Part shown: positions 36,349 to 46,200 of the stretch, piece by piece
How positions within the stretch are numbered: position 1 is the stretch's first letter
How the letters are laid out: every line of letters begins with the position of its first letter
Assembly (NCBI RefSeq): GCF_016595245.1
Contig: NZ_JAENHM010000060.1
Location: 1-64,000, forward strand
Length of the DNA: 64,000 bases
Reading direction: 5' to 3'
Source of the DNA: Azospirillum endophyticum
GTDB lineage: Bacteria; Pseudomonadota; Alphaproteobacteria; Azospirillales; Azospirillaceae
Translations under genes and position numbers: made by a program
Notes under the pieces: generated by a model
What the model saw: the letters and a program-made list of their open reading frames with translations, nothing else
The model's database searches: none
Told to the model about the DNA's origin: nothing

Positions 36349-39006
36349 ATGGACAAAGGCACGCCGAAGGCCATCCGGCTCCAGGACTATCGCCCGCCGG
36401 CGCATCTGATCGACACGGTCGACCTGTTCGTCGATCTGGGCGAGGACGCCACCACCGTCCGCGCGGTTCTGGCAATCCGCCGCAACCCCGACCGTCCGGA
36501 GGCGGCGACCGAGCCGCTGTCGCTCGACGGGCAGCGGCTGGAACTGGTGTCGGTGGCGCTGGACGGCCGGACGCTGGGACCGGACGAGTTCACCGTCACC
36601 CCCGATCACCTGATCGTGCTGGAGGTGCCGGACCGCTACACGCTGGAAACCATCGTCCGCATCAAGCCGCAGGAGAACACCGCGCTGGAGGGGCTCTACA
36701 AATCCTCCGGCAACTTCTGCACCCAGTGCGAGGCGGAAGGCTTCCGCAAGATCACCTATTTCATCGACCGGCCGGACGTGATGGCGCGCTACAGCACCAC
36801 CATCACCGCCGACAAGGCGCGCTATCCGGTGCTGCTGTCCAACGGCAACCTCGCCGCGTCGGGAGAGCTGGAGGGCGGGCGCCACTGGGCGCGCTGGGAG
36901 GACCCCTTCCCCAAGCCCTGCTACCTGTTCGCGCTGGTCGCCGGCACCCTCGTCCATGGCGAGGACCGCTTCCGCACCGCCTCGGGGCGCGACGTCACCC
37001 TGCGCATCTATGTGGAGCCGGGGAACGAGGACAAGATCGACCACGCCATGCGCTCGCTGGTCAAGTCGATGCGCTGGGACGAAGAGGTCTATGGGCTGGA
37101 ATACGACCTCGACATCTTCAACATCGTCGCGGTCGGCGACTTCAACATGGGGGCGATGGAAAACAAGTCGCTCAACGTCTTCAACACCAAATACATCCTG
37201 GCGAAGCCGGAAACCGCGACCGACACCGACTTCCTCAACATCGAGGCGGTGGTCGCGCACGAGTATTTCCACAACTGGACCGGCAACCGCGTCACCTGCC
37301 GCGACTGGTTCCAGCTGTCGCTGAAGGAAGGGCTGACCGTCTTCCGCGACCAGGAATTCTCGTCCGACATGCATTCCCGCGCGGTGAAGCGCATCGCCGA
37401 CGTCCAGGGGCTCCGCACCGTGCAGTTCCAGGAGGATGCCGGCGCCATGGCCCACCCGGTGCGCCCGGACAGCTATGTCGAGATCAACAACTTCTACACC
37501 CCCACCGTCTACAACAAGGGTGCGGAAGTCATCCGCATGATCCACACCCTGCTGGGGCCGGAGAAGTACCGCAAGGGCACCGATCTCTATTTCCAGCGCC
37601 ATGACGGGCAGGCGGTGACCTGCGACGATTTCGTCGCCGCCATGGCCGATGCCAGCGGTGTCGACCTGACCCAGTTCCAGCTGTGGTACCGGCAGTCCGG
37701 CACGCCGGAACTGGACATCGCCGGCAGCTTCGACGCCGCGGCCAAGACCTTCACCCTGACGGTGAAGCAGACGGTGCCGCCGACGCCGGGCCAGCCGACC
37801 AAGCAGCCGATGCACATCCCGCTGGTGGTCGGTCTGCTCGGCCCCGACGGGCAGGACCTGCCGCTGCGTCTGGACGGCGAAGAGGCTGCGGACGGCACCA
37901 GCCGCATCCTGCATGTCACCGCGGACAGCCAGAGCTTCACCTTCCGCGACATCCCGGCCCGGCCGGTGCCGTCGCTGCTGCGCGGCTTCTCCGCCCCGGT
38001 GAAGCTGAAGACCGACCTGACCGACGCCGACCTGACCTTCCTGATGGCGCATGACAGCGACGCCTTCAACCGGTGGGAGGCCGGGCAGATCCTGGGCACC
38101 CGCATCCTGCTCGGGCTCGTCGCCGACCAGCAGGCCGGGCGCGCCCTGGTTCTGCCGGAGGGCTATGCCGACGCCTTCGCCAAGATCCTGGAGGATGCGG
38201 AGCGCGACCCCGCCTTCGCCGCCCAGGCGCTGGTGCTGCCGACCGAGGCCTATCTCGGCACGCAGATGGCGGTGGTCGATCCCGATGCCATCCATGCGGT
38301 GCGGGAATTCGCCCGCAAGACGCTGGCCGGACGCCTGCGCGACCGCTTCCTCGACCTCTACCGCCGCAACGGCAGCCAGGAGCCCTTCTCCGTCGATGCC
38401 GCGGCCATCGGCAAGCGCGCGCTGAAGAACCTGTGCCTCGCCTATCTGATGGCGCTGGAGGACGCCGAGGCGCTGGATCTCTGCCTGACGCAGTACCGCA
38501 CCGCCAGGGGCATGACCGACGAGATCGCGGCGCTGCAGTTCCTGTCCAACGCCGCCTCGCCGGACGGGGAGAAGGCGCTGGCCGACTTCTACGAGCGCTG
38601 GAAGGGCGAGGCTCTGGTGGTCGACAAATGGTTCGGCGTGCAGGCGATGTCCCACCGCGCCGACACGCTGGAGCGCGTGACCGCCCTGCTCGGCCATCCG
38701 GCCTTCGAGATCCGGAACCCGAACAAGGTCTATGCCCTGATCGGCGGTTTCGCCAACGGCAACCCGGTCCGTTTCCATGACGCGGGCGGTGCCGGCTATC
38801 GCTTCCTCGCCGACCAGGTGCTGCGCCTCGACCCGATGAACCCGCAGGTTGCCGCCCGGCTGATGGGGCCGTTCTCCCGCCTGCGGCGCTATGACGCGGC
38901 CCGCCAGGGGCTGATGAAGGCCGAATTGCAGCGGATCGTCGCGGCGCCGGGGCTGTCGCCGGACGTCTACGAGGTGGCGAGCAAGAGTCTCGCGGCCGCA
39001 GGCTGA
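36349..39006 (+). CDS. pepN: Aminopeptidase N
   Basis: M1-family zinc aminopeptidase that removes N-terminal residues from peptides in the cytoplasm. The 885-aa length is right for the bacterial PepN group. The substrate motif GAMENKSLN lies at about 267-275, the zinc site HEYFHNWTGNR at about 304-314, and the third ligand Glu in LKEGLTVFRDQEFS at about 325-338. C-terminal DUF3458-type helical domains follow. It has its own 160-bp upstream gap and a strong terminator behind it. Confidence 0.96.
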   Translation: MDKGTPKAIRLQDYRPPAHLIDTVDLFVDLGEDATTVRAVLAIRRNPDRPEAATEPLSLDGQRLELVSVALDGRTLGPDEFTVTPDHLIVLEVPDRYTLETIVRIKPQENTALEGLYKSSGNFCTQCEAEGFRKITYFIDRPDVMARYSTTITADKARYPVLLSNGNLAASGELEGGRHWARWEDPFPKPCYLFALVAGTLVHGEDRFRTASGRDVTLRIYVEPGNEDKIDHAMRSLVKSMRWDEEVYGLEYDLDIFNIVAVGDFNMGAMENKSLNVFNTKYILAKPETATDTDFLNIEAVVAHEYFHNWTGNRVTCRDWFQLSLKEGLTVFRDQEFSSDMHSRAVKRIADVQGLRTVQFQEDAGAMAHPVRPDSYVEINNFYTPTVYNKGAEVIRMIHTLLGPEKYRKGTDLYFQRHDGQAVTCDDFVAAMADASGVDLTQFQLWYRQSGTPELDIAGSFDAAAKTFTLTVKQTVPPTPGQPTKQPMHIPLVVGLLGPDGQDLPLRLDGEEAADGTSRILHVTADSQSFTFRDIPARPVPSLLRGFSAPVKLKTDLTDADLTFLMAHDSDAFNRWEAGQILGTRILLGLVADQQAGRALVLPEGYADAFAKILEDAERDPAFAAQALVLPTEAYLGTQMAVVDPDAIHAVREFARKTLAGRLRDRFLDLYRRNGSQEPFSVDAAAIGKRALKNLCLAYLMALEDAEALDLCLTQYRTARGMTDEIAALQFLSNAASPDGEKALADFYERWKGEALVVDKWFGVQAMSHRADTLERVTALLGHPAFEIRNPNKVYALIGGFANGNPVRFHDAGGAGYRFLADQVLRLDPMNPQVAARLMGPFSRLRRYDAARQGLMKAELQRIVAAPGLSPDVYEVASKSLAAAG

Positions 39007-39050
39007 GACTCGGGACCAAAGGACCAGGCCTGGGATCAGCCCGATAAACG

Positions 39051-39080
39051 AAGGGCCGGTGGCATCGCCACCGGCCCTTT
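39051..39080. terminator. Bidirectional terminator between pepN and the cytochrome c gene
   Basis: A perfect 13-bp stem (AAGGGCCGGTGGC/GCCACCGGCCCTT) with a 3-nt loop, A and T tracts on both sides. It serves both convergent genes. Confidence 0.75.
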
Positions 39081-39122
39081 TGCCGTCCAGGATCCCCGGC
39101 CGGCGGCCGGGGGAGAGCGGCG

Positions 39123-39503
39123 TTACTTCTGCTCGGACAGGAAGGCGATCAGGTCGGCGCGCTTGGCGTCGTCCTTGAGGCCGGCGAAGGCCATCGTGCC
39201 GCCCGGGACGATCTCCTTCGGCGCCTTGATGTAGGCGTCCAGGTTCTCCGCGGTCCAGACCAGGCCGCCGGCGGCCTTTTCCTTCATCGGGGCGGAATAT
39301 TTGAAGCCTTCGATCGAGGCGGCCGGACGGCCGACGACGCCGAACAGCGACGGGCCGACCTTGTTCTTGCCCTGCTCGGCGGTGTGGCAGGCCATGCAGA
39401 CCTTGAAGACATCCTTGCCGGCGGCGGCATCGGCCGCCTGGGCGGCACCGGCACCCATCACGACCGCGGCGATGGCGGCAACGCCCATCAACAGCTTCTT
39501 CAT
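39123..39503 (-). CDS. Class I cytochrome c (c2-like)
   Basis: A 126-aa periplasmic electron carrier. A signal peptide (MKKLLMGVAAIAAVVMG...AQA, about 1-23) precedes DAAAGKDVFKVCMACHT with the haem site CMACH (about 34-38). GPSLFGVVGRPAAS and the distal Met in PGGTMAFAG (about 99-107) follow. Start ATG 39503 has GGAAGGGAA upstream. It can feed oxidases such as the one at 56912-60522, though that is inference. Convergent with pepN. Confidence 0.9.
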   Translation of the reverse strand: MKKLLMGVAAIAAVVMGAGAAQAADAAAGKDVFKVCMACHTAEQGKNKVGPSLFGVVGRPAASIEGFKYSAPMKEKAAGGLVWTAENLDAYIKAPKEIVPGGTMAFAGLKDDAKRADLIAFLSEQK

Positions 39504-39633
39504 TCTTCGGCTTCCCTTCCGATGGATCGACCGGCCGACGGCGCCGACCGGAATCGCGCGGCAGCATACACATTCCAAAAGGGTCTCAAACCCCCTTTGA
39601 TGCAGCCGTACGACCAATGAACAATTGGCCAAG

Positions 39634-40419
39634 CTAATTCATCCAGGCCAGCGACGCGAGCAGGACGACGACCACGAGCAGCGCCGCCCACGGAACGTAG
39701 AAGTTGCCGCTGCCGCCGCCGAGACCACGGCCGATCGGCAGCGGCAGCGGGATCTCCGGCGGGGGCTCCGCCACGCGCGTGGCGGGTTTCGCTGCAGCCG
39801 GCTTCGGCGGGACGGCCGCGGAGGATGTCGCAGGATCGGAATAGACGGCCGGCCGGGTTGCCGGCTGGGCGGCAGGGGCCGCAACAGCCGGTTCGGTCAC
39901 CGCCGGTTCAGCCAGGACGGTGGGCGTCACCACCGGGTCCGACGCCGGCTGCACCTCTGCGGCGGGCACTTCGGTCGGAGCGGGGCCGACGATCTGGGTG
40001 AAGCGGGAGAAGAACTCCTCCGCCATCTTGCGGGCGGTGGCGTCGACCAGCCGCGATCCGATCTGCGCCAGCTTGCCGCCGACCTGGGCTTTGGCGGTAT
40101 AGCTCAACAGCGTGGCGCCGCCCTCGTCGGACAGGGTCACGGTGGCGCCGCCCTTGCCGAAGCCGGCCGCCCCACCCGACCCTTCACCGGTGATGGTGTA
40201 GCCGTTGGGCGGGTCCAGGTCCGACAGGGTGACCTTGCCGGCGAATTTGGCGCTGACCGGGCCGACCTTGGCGACCACCTTGGCCGTCATCTCGGTGTCG
40301 GACTGCCGGATGACTTCCTCGCAACCGGGAATGCACTGGCGCAGGATGTCCGGATCGTTCAGCGCCGCCCACACTACCTCGCGACCGGCCTCGATCCGAT
40401 GGCTTCCACTCATGTCCAT
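39634..40419 (-). CDS. CoxG/SRPBCC-like protein with C-terminal membrane anchor
   Basis: A 261-aa protein. Residues about 1-150 form a carbon monoxide dehydrogenase subunit G-type SRPBCC domain: SGSHRIEAGREVVWAALNDP, LRQCIPGCEEV and GKLAQIGSRLVDATARKMAEEFF. A Pro/Ala/Val-rich linker (about 155-225) and one hydrophobic helix at the end (WAALLVVVVLLASLAW) anchor it. CoxG proteins recruit molybdenum-enzyme maturation factors to the membrane. No coxSML genes are visible here, so the partner is unknown. Start at 40419 follows a GGAGGA site. Confidence 0.8.
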   Translation of the reverse strand: MDMSGSHRIEAGREVVWAALNDPDILRQCIPGCEEVIRQSDTEMTAKVVAKVGPVSAKFAGKVTLSDLDPPNGYTITGEGSGGAAGFGKGGATVTLSDEGGATLLSYTAKAQVGGKLAQIGSRLVDATARKMAEEFFSRFTQIVGPAPTEVPAAEVQPASDPVVTPTVLAEPAVTEPAVAAPAAQPATRPAVYSDPATSSAAVPPKPAAAKPATRVAEPPPEIPLPLPIGRGLGGGSGNFYVPWAALLVVVVLLASLAWMN

Positions 40420-40564
40420 GGTTCGTGGTTCCTCCAACCCTGATGCGGCCCTTCGCGGGCGTCGGTGCCCCGGCTGCAGCCGGGCTTATGGTCGAGAATA
40501 TGGCATCGCCGGGCGCCGCGACAGCCCCGGCCGCCTCATCTCAAAGTCTTAAGCGCCGGCTTCT

Positions 40565-41023
40565 TCACCCCCGCGGCGCCATGCAGTTGCTGACGATCGG
40601 CGTGCAGGACGACAGCGACGCGCCGGCCGGGTAGCTGACCTGCTCCACCGTGCCGCGCGGACCGATCACCACCGTCGCCTCGCAACCCGTCGAGGTCCCG
40701 CCGCCGACCGGCACCCCGAAGCCGAGGCCGAGCCCGACCCCGCCGCTGCCCCCGAAGCTGCCGGCGCCGATGCCGATGCTGCTGCCCGGGCTGTAGGCGA
40801 CGGCCGGCCGGGCGACATAGCTGTAGTATTCGCGGCCGGAGGCCGTCGCCTGCCGGTCAGGCACCCCGGCGCAGGCCAGCAGGTCGGCCTTGGGCATGCC
40901 CACCATGGCGGTCTGGGCGCGGCGCGCCACCTCCGGGTCGGGGCCGGTGGCACAGCCGGCAAGGATGGCGGCGGTGCCGCCGAGAAGGATCATCGCAGCG
41001 CCCACGGTCCTTGCCCTACCCAT
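40565..41023 (-). CDS. Predicted lipoprotein
   Basis: A 152-aa predicted lipoprotein. The signal MGRARTVGAAMILLGGTAAILAGC ends at a lipobox Cys near 24. A short helical ATGPDPEVARRAQTAMVGM region precedes a Cys/Gly-rich half with GVPDRQATASGREYYSYVARP and a C-terminal glycine run, resembling SmpA/OmlA-like folds in outline. Start ATG 41023 follows GAGGACGAGAC. Divergent from folK. No family assigned. Confidence 0.6.
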   Translation of the reverse strand: MGRARTVGAAMILLGGTAAILAGCATGPDPEVARRAQTAMVGMPKADLLACAGVPDRQATASGREYYSYVARPAVAYSPGSSIGIGAGSFGGSGGVGLGLGFGVPVGGGTSTGCEATVVIGPRGTVEQVSYPAGASLSSCTPIVSNCMAPRG

Positions 41024-41222
41024 GTCTCGTCCTCCACCAGAATATCGTGTCATCGCCGGGTTCTTCTCAACCGGTTGATAGAATGCTGAAACCCCGCCGC
41101 CGCCCGTCCGTTCCCGAAAGCGGCGGAGCGATCCCGACGCGACGGGCGGCATGACGGGAAGGCTTTGATTTGCTAGGACTCCCGCCATCCGTCCATACCA
41201 GCATATCGGGACCGCCAACGCC

Positions 41223-41753
41223 ATGGCCGAGCTTACGCCCCCCTCTTCCTCGCCTTCTTCCGCCGTCACGGTCCATCTGGCACTGGGCGGCAATCTGGGC
41301 GACCGCGCCGCCAACCTCGCCGAAGCGATCCGGCGGCTGGCCGGAGCGGTGGAGATCGATGCGCAGTCCGCCCTCTACGAGACGGCGCCGATGTATGTGA
41401 CCGACCAGCCGGCCTTCCTGAACATGGCGGTGCGCGGCACCACCCGCCTCGGCCCGGCGGAACTGCTGCGTTTCCTGAAGGAGATCGAGGCGTCGCTCGG
41501 CCGCGATCTCGGCGGCCTGCGCTTCGGACCGCGCCCCATCGACATCGACATCCTGCTCTATGCCGACCGGGTGGTGGCGGAGCCGGATCTGGAAATCCCC
41601 CATCCCCGCATGGCGGAGCGCGCCTTCGTCCTCTGCCCGCTGGCGGACATCGCGGCCGACACGATCCATCCGGTCCTGAATCGGCGGATCGATACCCTGC
41701 GCGACGAGGTGCCGGGCCGCGAAACCGTTCTGCGCATCGCTGACGCGCTCTGA
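41223..41753 (+). CDS. folK: 2-amino-4-hydroxy-6-hydroxymethyldihydropteridine diphosphokinase
   Basis: HPPK transfers pyrophosphate from ATP to the pterin in folate synthesis. The 176-aa protein has the family start VHLALGGNLGDRAANL (about 17-32), YETAPMYVTDQPAFLN (about 52-67) with GGLRFGPRPIDIDILLY (about 98-114), and LEIPHPRMAERAFVLCPL (about 123-140). All motifs are intact. A folB-like gene follows after 94 nt on the same strand, so they may share a folate function. Confidence 0.93.
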   Translation: MAELTPPSSSPSSAVTVHLALGGNLGDRAANLAEAIRRLAGAVEIDAQSALYETAPMYVTDQPAFLNMAVRGTTRLGPAELLRFLKEIEASLGRDLGGLRFGPRPIDIDILLYADRVVAEPDLEIPHPRMAERAFVLCPLADIAADTIHPVLNRRIDTLRDEVPGRETVLRIADAL

Positions 41754-41847
41754 ACCGGCCCGAGCGCGGTGGCACGCGGCAACCACACCGCCTATAGTGC
41801 CGGGCTGAACGCAATGCCGGCGCCCGCTCGCCGGCCGGGAGAGTCTG

Positions 41848-42255
41848 TTGTCGGACGATAGCGCAAAACGGGCCGTGCTGGTCCAGCCGGGCGGCGCACC
41901 GCTCACCTACACCATTCTGGTGCGCGGGTTCGCCGCCTCCGTCGCGCTCGCCGGCCGCGCCGACCGGGCACAAGTCCGCTTCGACCTGACGCTGACCGTG
42001 ACCCATCCCGGCCCCGGCTTCCCCGACGACATCGAAGCGGTGATGTCCTACGAGGACATCGTCGAAGACTTGCGTCGTCTTTGCCGCGAATCCAATGTAC
42101 CGGGTGCCGATTATTTGGCCGACCGTGCCGCGGACTTGTGCCTGTCCCACGGCAGGGTGCGGCGGGTCCAGGTCGACGTCACGGTCCCTGCGGCCGACTC
42201 GAGCGATTCGGCGGCCGGGACAAGCCTGACGCGCGCACGGCCGGACCGGGCGTGA
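41848..42255 (+). CDS. folB: Dihydroneopterin aldolase-like protein
   Basis: A 135-aa FolB-fold protein. YTILVRGFAASVALAGRA and QVRFDLTLTV, then the signature VMSYEDIVEDLRRL (about 65-78), and CLSHGRVRRVQVDVTVP match DHNA/folB. However, the region that normally holds GVxxxE with the catalytic Glu (residue about 30-37) lacks it, and the Lys expected after VTV is absent, so activity is doubtful. The start is the TTG at 41848, with GGGAGAG upstream. It lies behind folK. It may be a regulatory or moonlighting paralogue, while the true FolB is elsewhere. Confidence 0.7.
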   Translation: MSDDSAKRAVLVQPGGAPLTYTILVRGFAASVALAGRADRAQVRFDLTLTVTHPGPGFPDDIEAVMSYEDIVEDLRRLCRESNVPGADYLADRAADLCLSHGRVRRVQVDVTVPAADSSDSAAGTSLTRARPDRA

Positions 42256-42313
42256 GCTGCCCGTTCCGTCCCCCCGCGACTTAATACTGCAATACACAAA
42301 GATATAGCGACTC

Positions 42314-42341
42314 TTGACAAAAGGACGGGTGACAATACGAC
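42314..42341 (+). promoter_or_regulatory. Possible promoter of the 52-aa gene
   Basis: TTGACA (42314-42319), 16-nt spacer, TACGAC (42336-42341). The gap 42256-42548 holds no other supported gene; the start is 200 nt downstream, so a long leader would follow. Confidence 0.35.
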
Positions 42342-42548
42342 CTCGTCTGAGTTATGGTCTCCATATTGTATTTTTAACCCACAATCCGGACCGAAGGGGG
42401 TATATCCCCAGCGGCGATCCGAACACCGAAAGCCGAGACGAGCGCGCAGCAGGGATTAGGCCAATCGCCATTGCCGGCTTCGACCGTCCGCCGATCCCCC
42501 TTCCGGGACGGCAACGGCTCCGGGAGGCCGGACACAAGGGAGGGACGC

Positions 42549-42707
42549 ATGGACCGCAACACGACGCCGACCCTTTCCGAACTGCTCGAGGATCCGATCG
42601 TGATCGCCGTCATGGCGCGCGACGGGATCAATCCCGACAGTGTCCAGCAACTCTTCGAGCGCCTCCGCCGGAGCCGGCGAGTACAGGAAGAACGGCTCGC
42701 CGCCTGA
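42549..42707 (+). CDS. Small hypothetical protein
   Basis: A 52-aa helical protein starting MDRNTTPTLSELLEDPIVIA, with a strong ribosome site (AGGGAGG, 4 nt before ATG 42549). The middle VMARDGINPDSVQQLF and a basic tail (RRSRRVQEERLAA) look like a small DNA- or RNA-binding or adaptor peptide. It lies alone between folB-like and the response-regulator gene on the opposite strand. The strong initiation site argues it is real. Confidence 0.6.
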   Translation: MDRNTTPTLSELLEDPIVIAVMARDGINPDSVQQLFERLRRSRRVQEERLAA

Positions 42708-42776
42708 ACTGCGGGCTCCCTGACCAGAGCGTCGCATAAGACCCGGTCAGGTCAATCGGCTGGAATCCTCCAATTC

Positions 42777-42808
42777 GAAGCGCCGCTGTCCCCGGAGAGC
42801 GGCGCTTC
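42777..42808. terminator. Hairpin between the 52-aa gene and the receiver gene
   Basis: An 11-bp stem (GAAGCGCCGCT/AGCGGCGCTTC) with a 10-nt loop between two convergent genes. No T-run, so the terminator call is tentative. Confidence 0.4.
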
Positions 42809-42841
42809 GCGATTCCGGGGGGGCCGACCGGAGCGGGAACC

Positions 42842-43210
42842 TCACCCTTGCAGAACGGCGCGCACGACCTCGATCACCTCCCCCGGGGTGAAGGGCTTGC
42901 GCAGGGTGCGGTGCGCGCCCAAGGCTTCGGCCACCGGAAGCACATCGAGCGAGGCGCGGGCGCCGCCGCCGGAGATCGCGATGATCTTCAGCGTCGGCGC
43001 GTTGCGCCGCAGTTCCATGATCGTCGCCAGCCCTTCCTGGTTCGGCATGAAGATGTCCGTGATGACGAGGTCCACGGCACGGTCGCGGAATTGCTCCATC
43101 CCCTCCACCCCGTCCCGGGCGCCGACCGCCACGTGACCCGCCATCGTCATCGTGCGCAGCAGCACCGCACGGGCCACGTCGTCGTCATCGATGATCAGCA
43201 CGCTCGCCAT
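42842..43210 (-). CDS. Single-domain response regulator (CheY-like)
   Basis: A 122-aa receiver domain only. Acidic pocket IDDDD (7-11), phosphoacceptor Asp52 in ITDIFMPN, Ser in AISGGGA (about 79) and Lys in LRKPFTPGE (about 105) are all present. There is no output domain, so it must act by binding a partner. It lies 18 nt behind the RND efflux permease gene on the same strand; no histidine kinase is next to it. It may be co-transcribed with the pump. Confidence 0.88.
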   Translation of the reverse strand: MASVLIIDDDDVARAVLLRTMTMAGHVAVGARDGVEGMEQFRDRAVDLVITDIFMPNQEGLATIMELRRNAPTLKIIAISGGGARASLDVLPVAEALGAHRTLRKPFTPGEVIEVVRAVLQG

Positions 43211-43228
43211 GGCGCGACTGTCTCCTCC

Positions 43229-46200
43229 TCACTCTGCCGGATGGGGCAAGCCGTGCGCCTGCTCCGCCGTGTCATCCGGCATCGGCCTCTTGCGGGCAAG
43301 GTAGCTGTAGACCGTCGGCACGACGAACAGGGTCAGCAGCGTGCCCAGCGTCATGCCGCCGACGATGACGGCGCCGATGGCCTGCCGGCTTTCGGCACCG
43401 GCGCCTTCGGCATAGGCCAGCGGCAGCGCTCCCAGCACCATGGCACCGGTGGTCATCAGGATCGGACGCAGGCGCAGCACCGCCGCCTCCTCCACCGCCT
43501 TGCGGATGTCGGTCCCGGCCCGCTGGAGCTGGTTGGCGAACTCGACGATCAGGATGCCGTGCTTGGTGATCAGACCGACCAGGGTAACGAGGCCGATCTG
43601 GCTATAGACGTTCATCGTCCCGCCGCTCATCTGCAAGGCGGCCAGCGCGCCGGTCATCGACAGCGGCACCGTCAGCATGATGACGAAGGGGTCGATGAAG
43701 CTCTCGAACTGCGCCGCCAGCACCAGATAGATGAAGGCGAGAGCCAGGACGAAGACGAAATAGAGGCCGGTCGCCGATTCGCGGAACTCGCGGCTCTGTC
43801 CGGCATAGTCGGTCTGGGCTGTGGCCGGCAGCACCTTGTTCGCCGCCGCCTGCATCACCGCCAGCGCCTCGCCCAGGGAGGTTCCCGGCGCCAGCGTCGC
43901 GGTGATGCTGGCGGAGCGCAGCTTGTTGAAGTGGTTCAGCTCCTTGGGCGCCACCCGCTCCTCGACCTTCACCAGATTGGCGAGCGAGATCATCTGACCC
44001 GCTCCGCCGGTGGCAGAGGTGCCGCCGCGCACATAGATGGATGCGATGTCGTCCGGGTTGCGGCGGTCGACGTTCGCCACTTGGACGATCACGTCATACT
44101 GCTTGCCGTCCTTCTTGAAGCGCGTCACCTGCCGGCCGCCCAGCAGGGTCTCCAGCGTACGGCCGACGGTGTCGACATCCACCCCGAGGTCGGCCGCCTT
44201 GTCACGGTCCAGCGAGACCCGCAGCTCCGGCTTGTTCAGCTTGAGGTCGGTGTCGAGGTTGGTCAGGCCCGGGAAGTTGCGCGCCTCCGCCATCATGGCG
44301 TTGACCATCGCCTGCAGCTCCTCGAAGGGCAGCGAGGTCTGGATAACGAAGTTGACCGGCTTGTCGATCGGGCTCTGGCCCAGCGACGGCGGGTTGGTGA
44401 CGAAGCCCAGGATGCCGGGAATGCCGAACATCTTGGGGAACAGCTGGGCGGTGATCGCCTGCTGCTTCACGTCGCGCTCGTCCCAGTCGATCAGGCGGAC
44501 GAAGGCGATGCCCTGATTCACCACCGGGAAGCCGACGACGACGAAGAACTTCTCCAGCACCGGGATCTGGCGGAACAGCGCCTCCATCCGCTGGGCATAG
44601 CCCATGGTGTAGTCCAGCGTGGACCCTTCCGGTGCGATGGCGATGCCGACGATGGTGCCGCGATCCTCGACCGGCGACAGTTCCGACTTCAGGCCGGTGA
44701 ACAGCACATAGCTGGCTGCGGCGACACCCAGCCCGATCAGCAGCACCAGCGGGCGGACCCGCAGGGACAGGCGCAGCAGGCTGCGGTAGCCATCGGTCAT
44801 TCCCTCCAGGAACCGCTCGATGGCGCGGTAGACGATGCCGTGCTTGGTCTCGTGCTTCAGCAGCTTGGAACACATCATCGGCGACAGGGTCAGCGCGACG
44901 AAGCCGGAGACGATCACCGCACCGGCGAGCGTCAGGGCAAATTCGGTGAACAGCCGCCCGGTGCGGCCGGTCATGAAGCCGATCGGCGCATAGACCGCCG
45001 CCAGCGTGATGGTCATGGCGATGACGGCGAAGCCGATCTCGCGCGATCCCTTCAGCGCCGCATGGAAGGGGTTCATCCCCTCTTCGACGTAGCGGAAGAT
45101 GTTCTCCAGCATGACGATGGCGTCGTCGACGACGAGGCCGATCGCCAGCACCATCGACAGCAGGGTCAGCGTGTTGATGGAAAAGCCGAAGGCATACATC
45201 AGGGCGAAGCCGCCGATCAGCGACACCGGAATGGTCACCAGCGGCACCAGCGTCGCCCGCAGCGAGCGCAGGAAGAAGAAAATGACCAGCACGACCAGGA
45301 TGATCGCTTCGAAGATGGTGTGGAATACCGCATCGATCGACTTGGCGATGAAGACCGAGCTGTCATAGGCGACGTCCACCCCCATGCCGTCGGGCAAAGC
45401 GGCGGTGATCTTCGGCAGCGCGTCGTTGACCGCCTTCGAGACGTCGAGCGGGTTGGCGGTGGATTGCTTGACCACGCCGATGGCGACGGCGCCGCGGCCG
45501 TTGAAGCGGGCGCTGACCCGCTCGTCCAGCGCCCCCAGCTCCGCCCGGCCGACGTCGCGCAGCCGGACCAGATATCCCGCATCGTCGCGCAGGATGATGG
45601 CCTCGAATTCGGCCGGGCTGCGCAGGTCGGTTTCCGAGACCACGGTGAACTCGCGCGCCACGCTTTCGACGCGGCCGGCCGGGATTTCGACATTCTGCCG
45701 GCGCAGCGCGTTCTCGACATCCTGCGGCGTCACCCGGTAGGCCGCCATCCGCTGCGGGTCGAGCCACAGGCGCATGGCGAAGCGGCGCTCGCCGAAGATG
45801 CGGACCTGGGCGACGCCGGGCAGGTTCTGCAGCCGGTCCTTGACGTAGCGGTCGGCAAAATCGGTCACCTCCAGTGGCGAATGCCGGTCGGAGGAGAAGG
45901 CGAGATAGAGGATCGGCTGAGCGTCGGCCTCGACCTTGGCGATCACCGGTTCGTCGATCTCGCTGGGAAGCTGGGCGCGCACGCGGCCCACCCGGTCGCG
46001 CACGTCGCTGGCGGCGACATCGACGTTGCGGTCCAGCCGGAAGCGCAGGGTGATCTGCGACTTCTCCGCCCGGCTGATCGAAGACATGACATCGATGCCC
46101 TCGATGCCGGCGAGGCTGTCCTCCAGCGTCTGGGTGACCTGGCTTTCGATGATCTGGGCCGAGGCGCCCTTGTAGGTCGTCTCCACCGTGACGACCGGCT

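Noticed and set aside
36124..39573. A 1149-aa frame antisense to pepN and the genes on both sides
   Set aside because: It runs through three real genes on either strand and has the usual antisense composition of GC-rich DNA.
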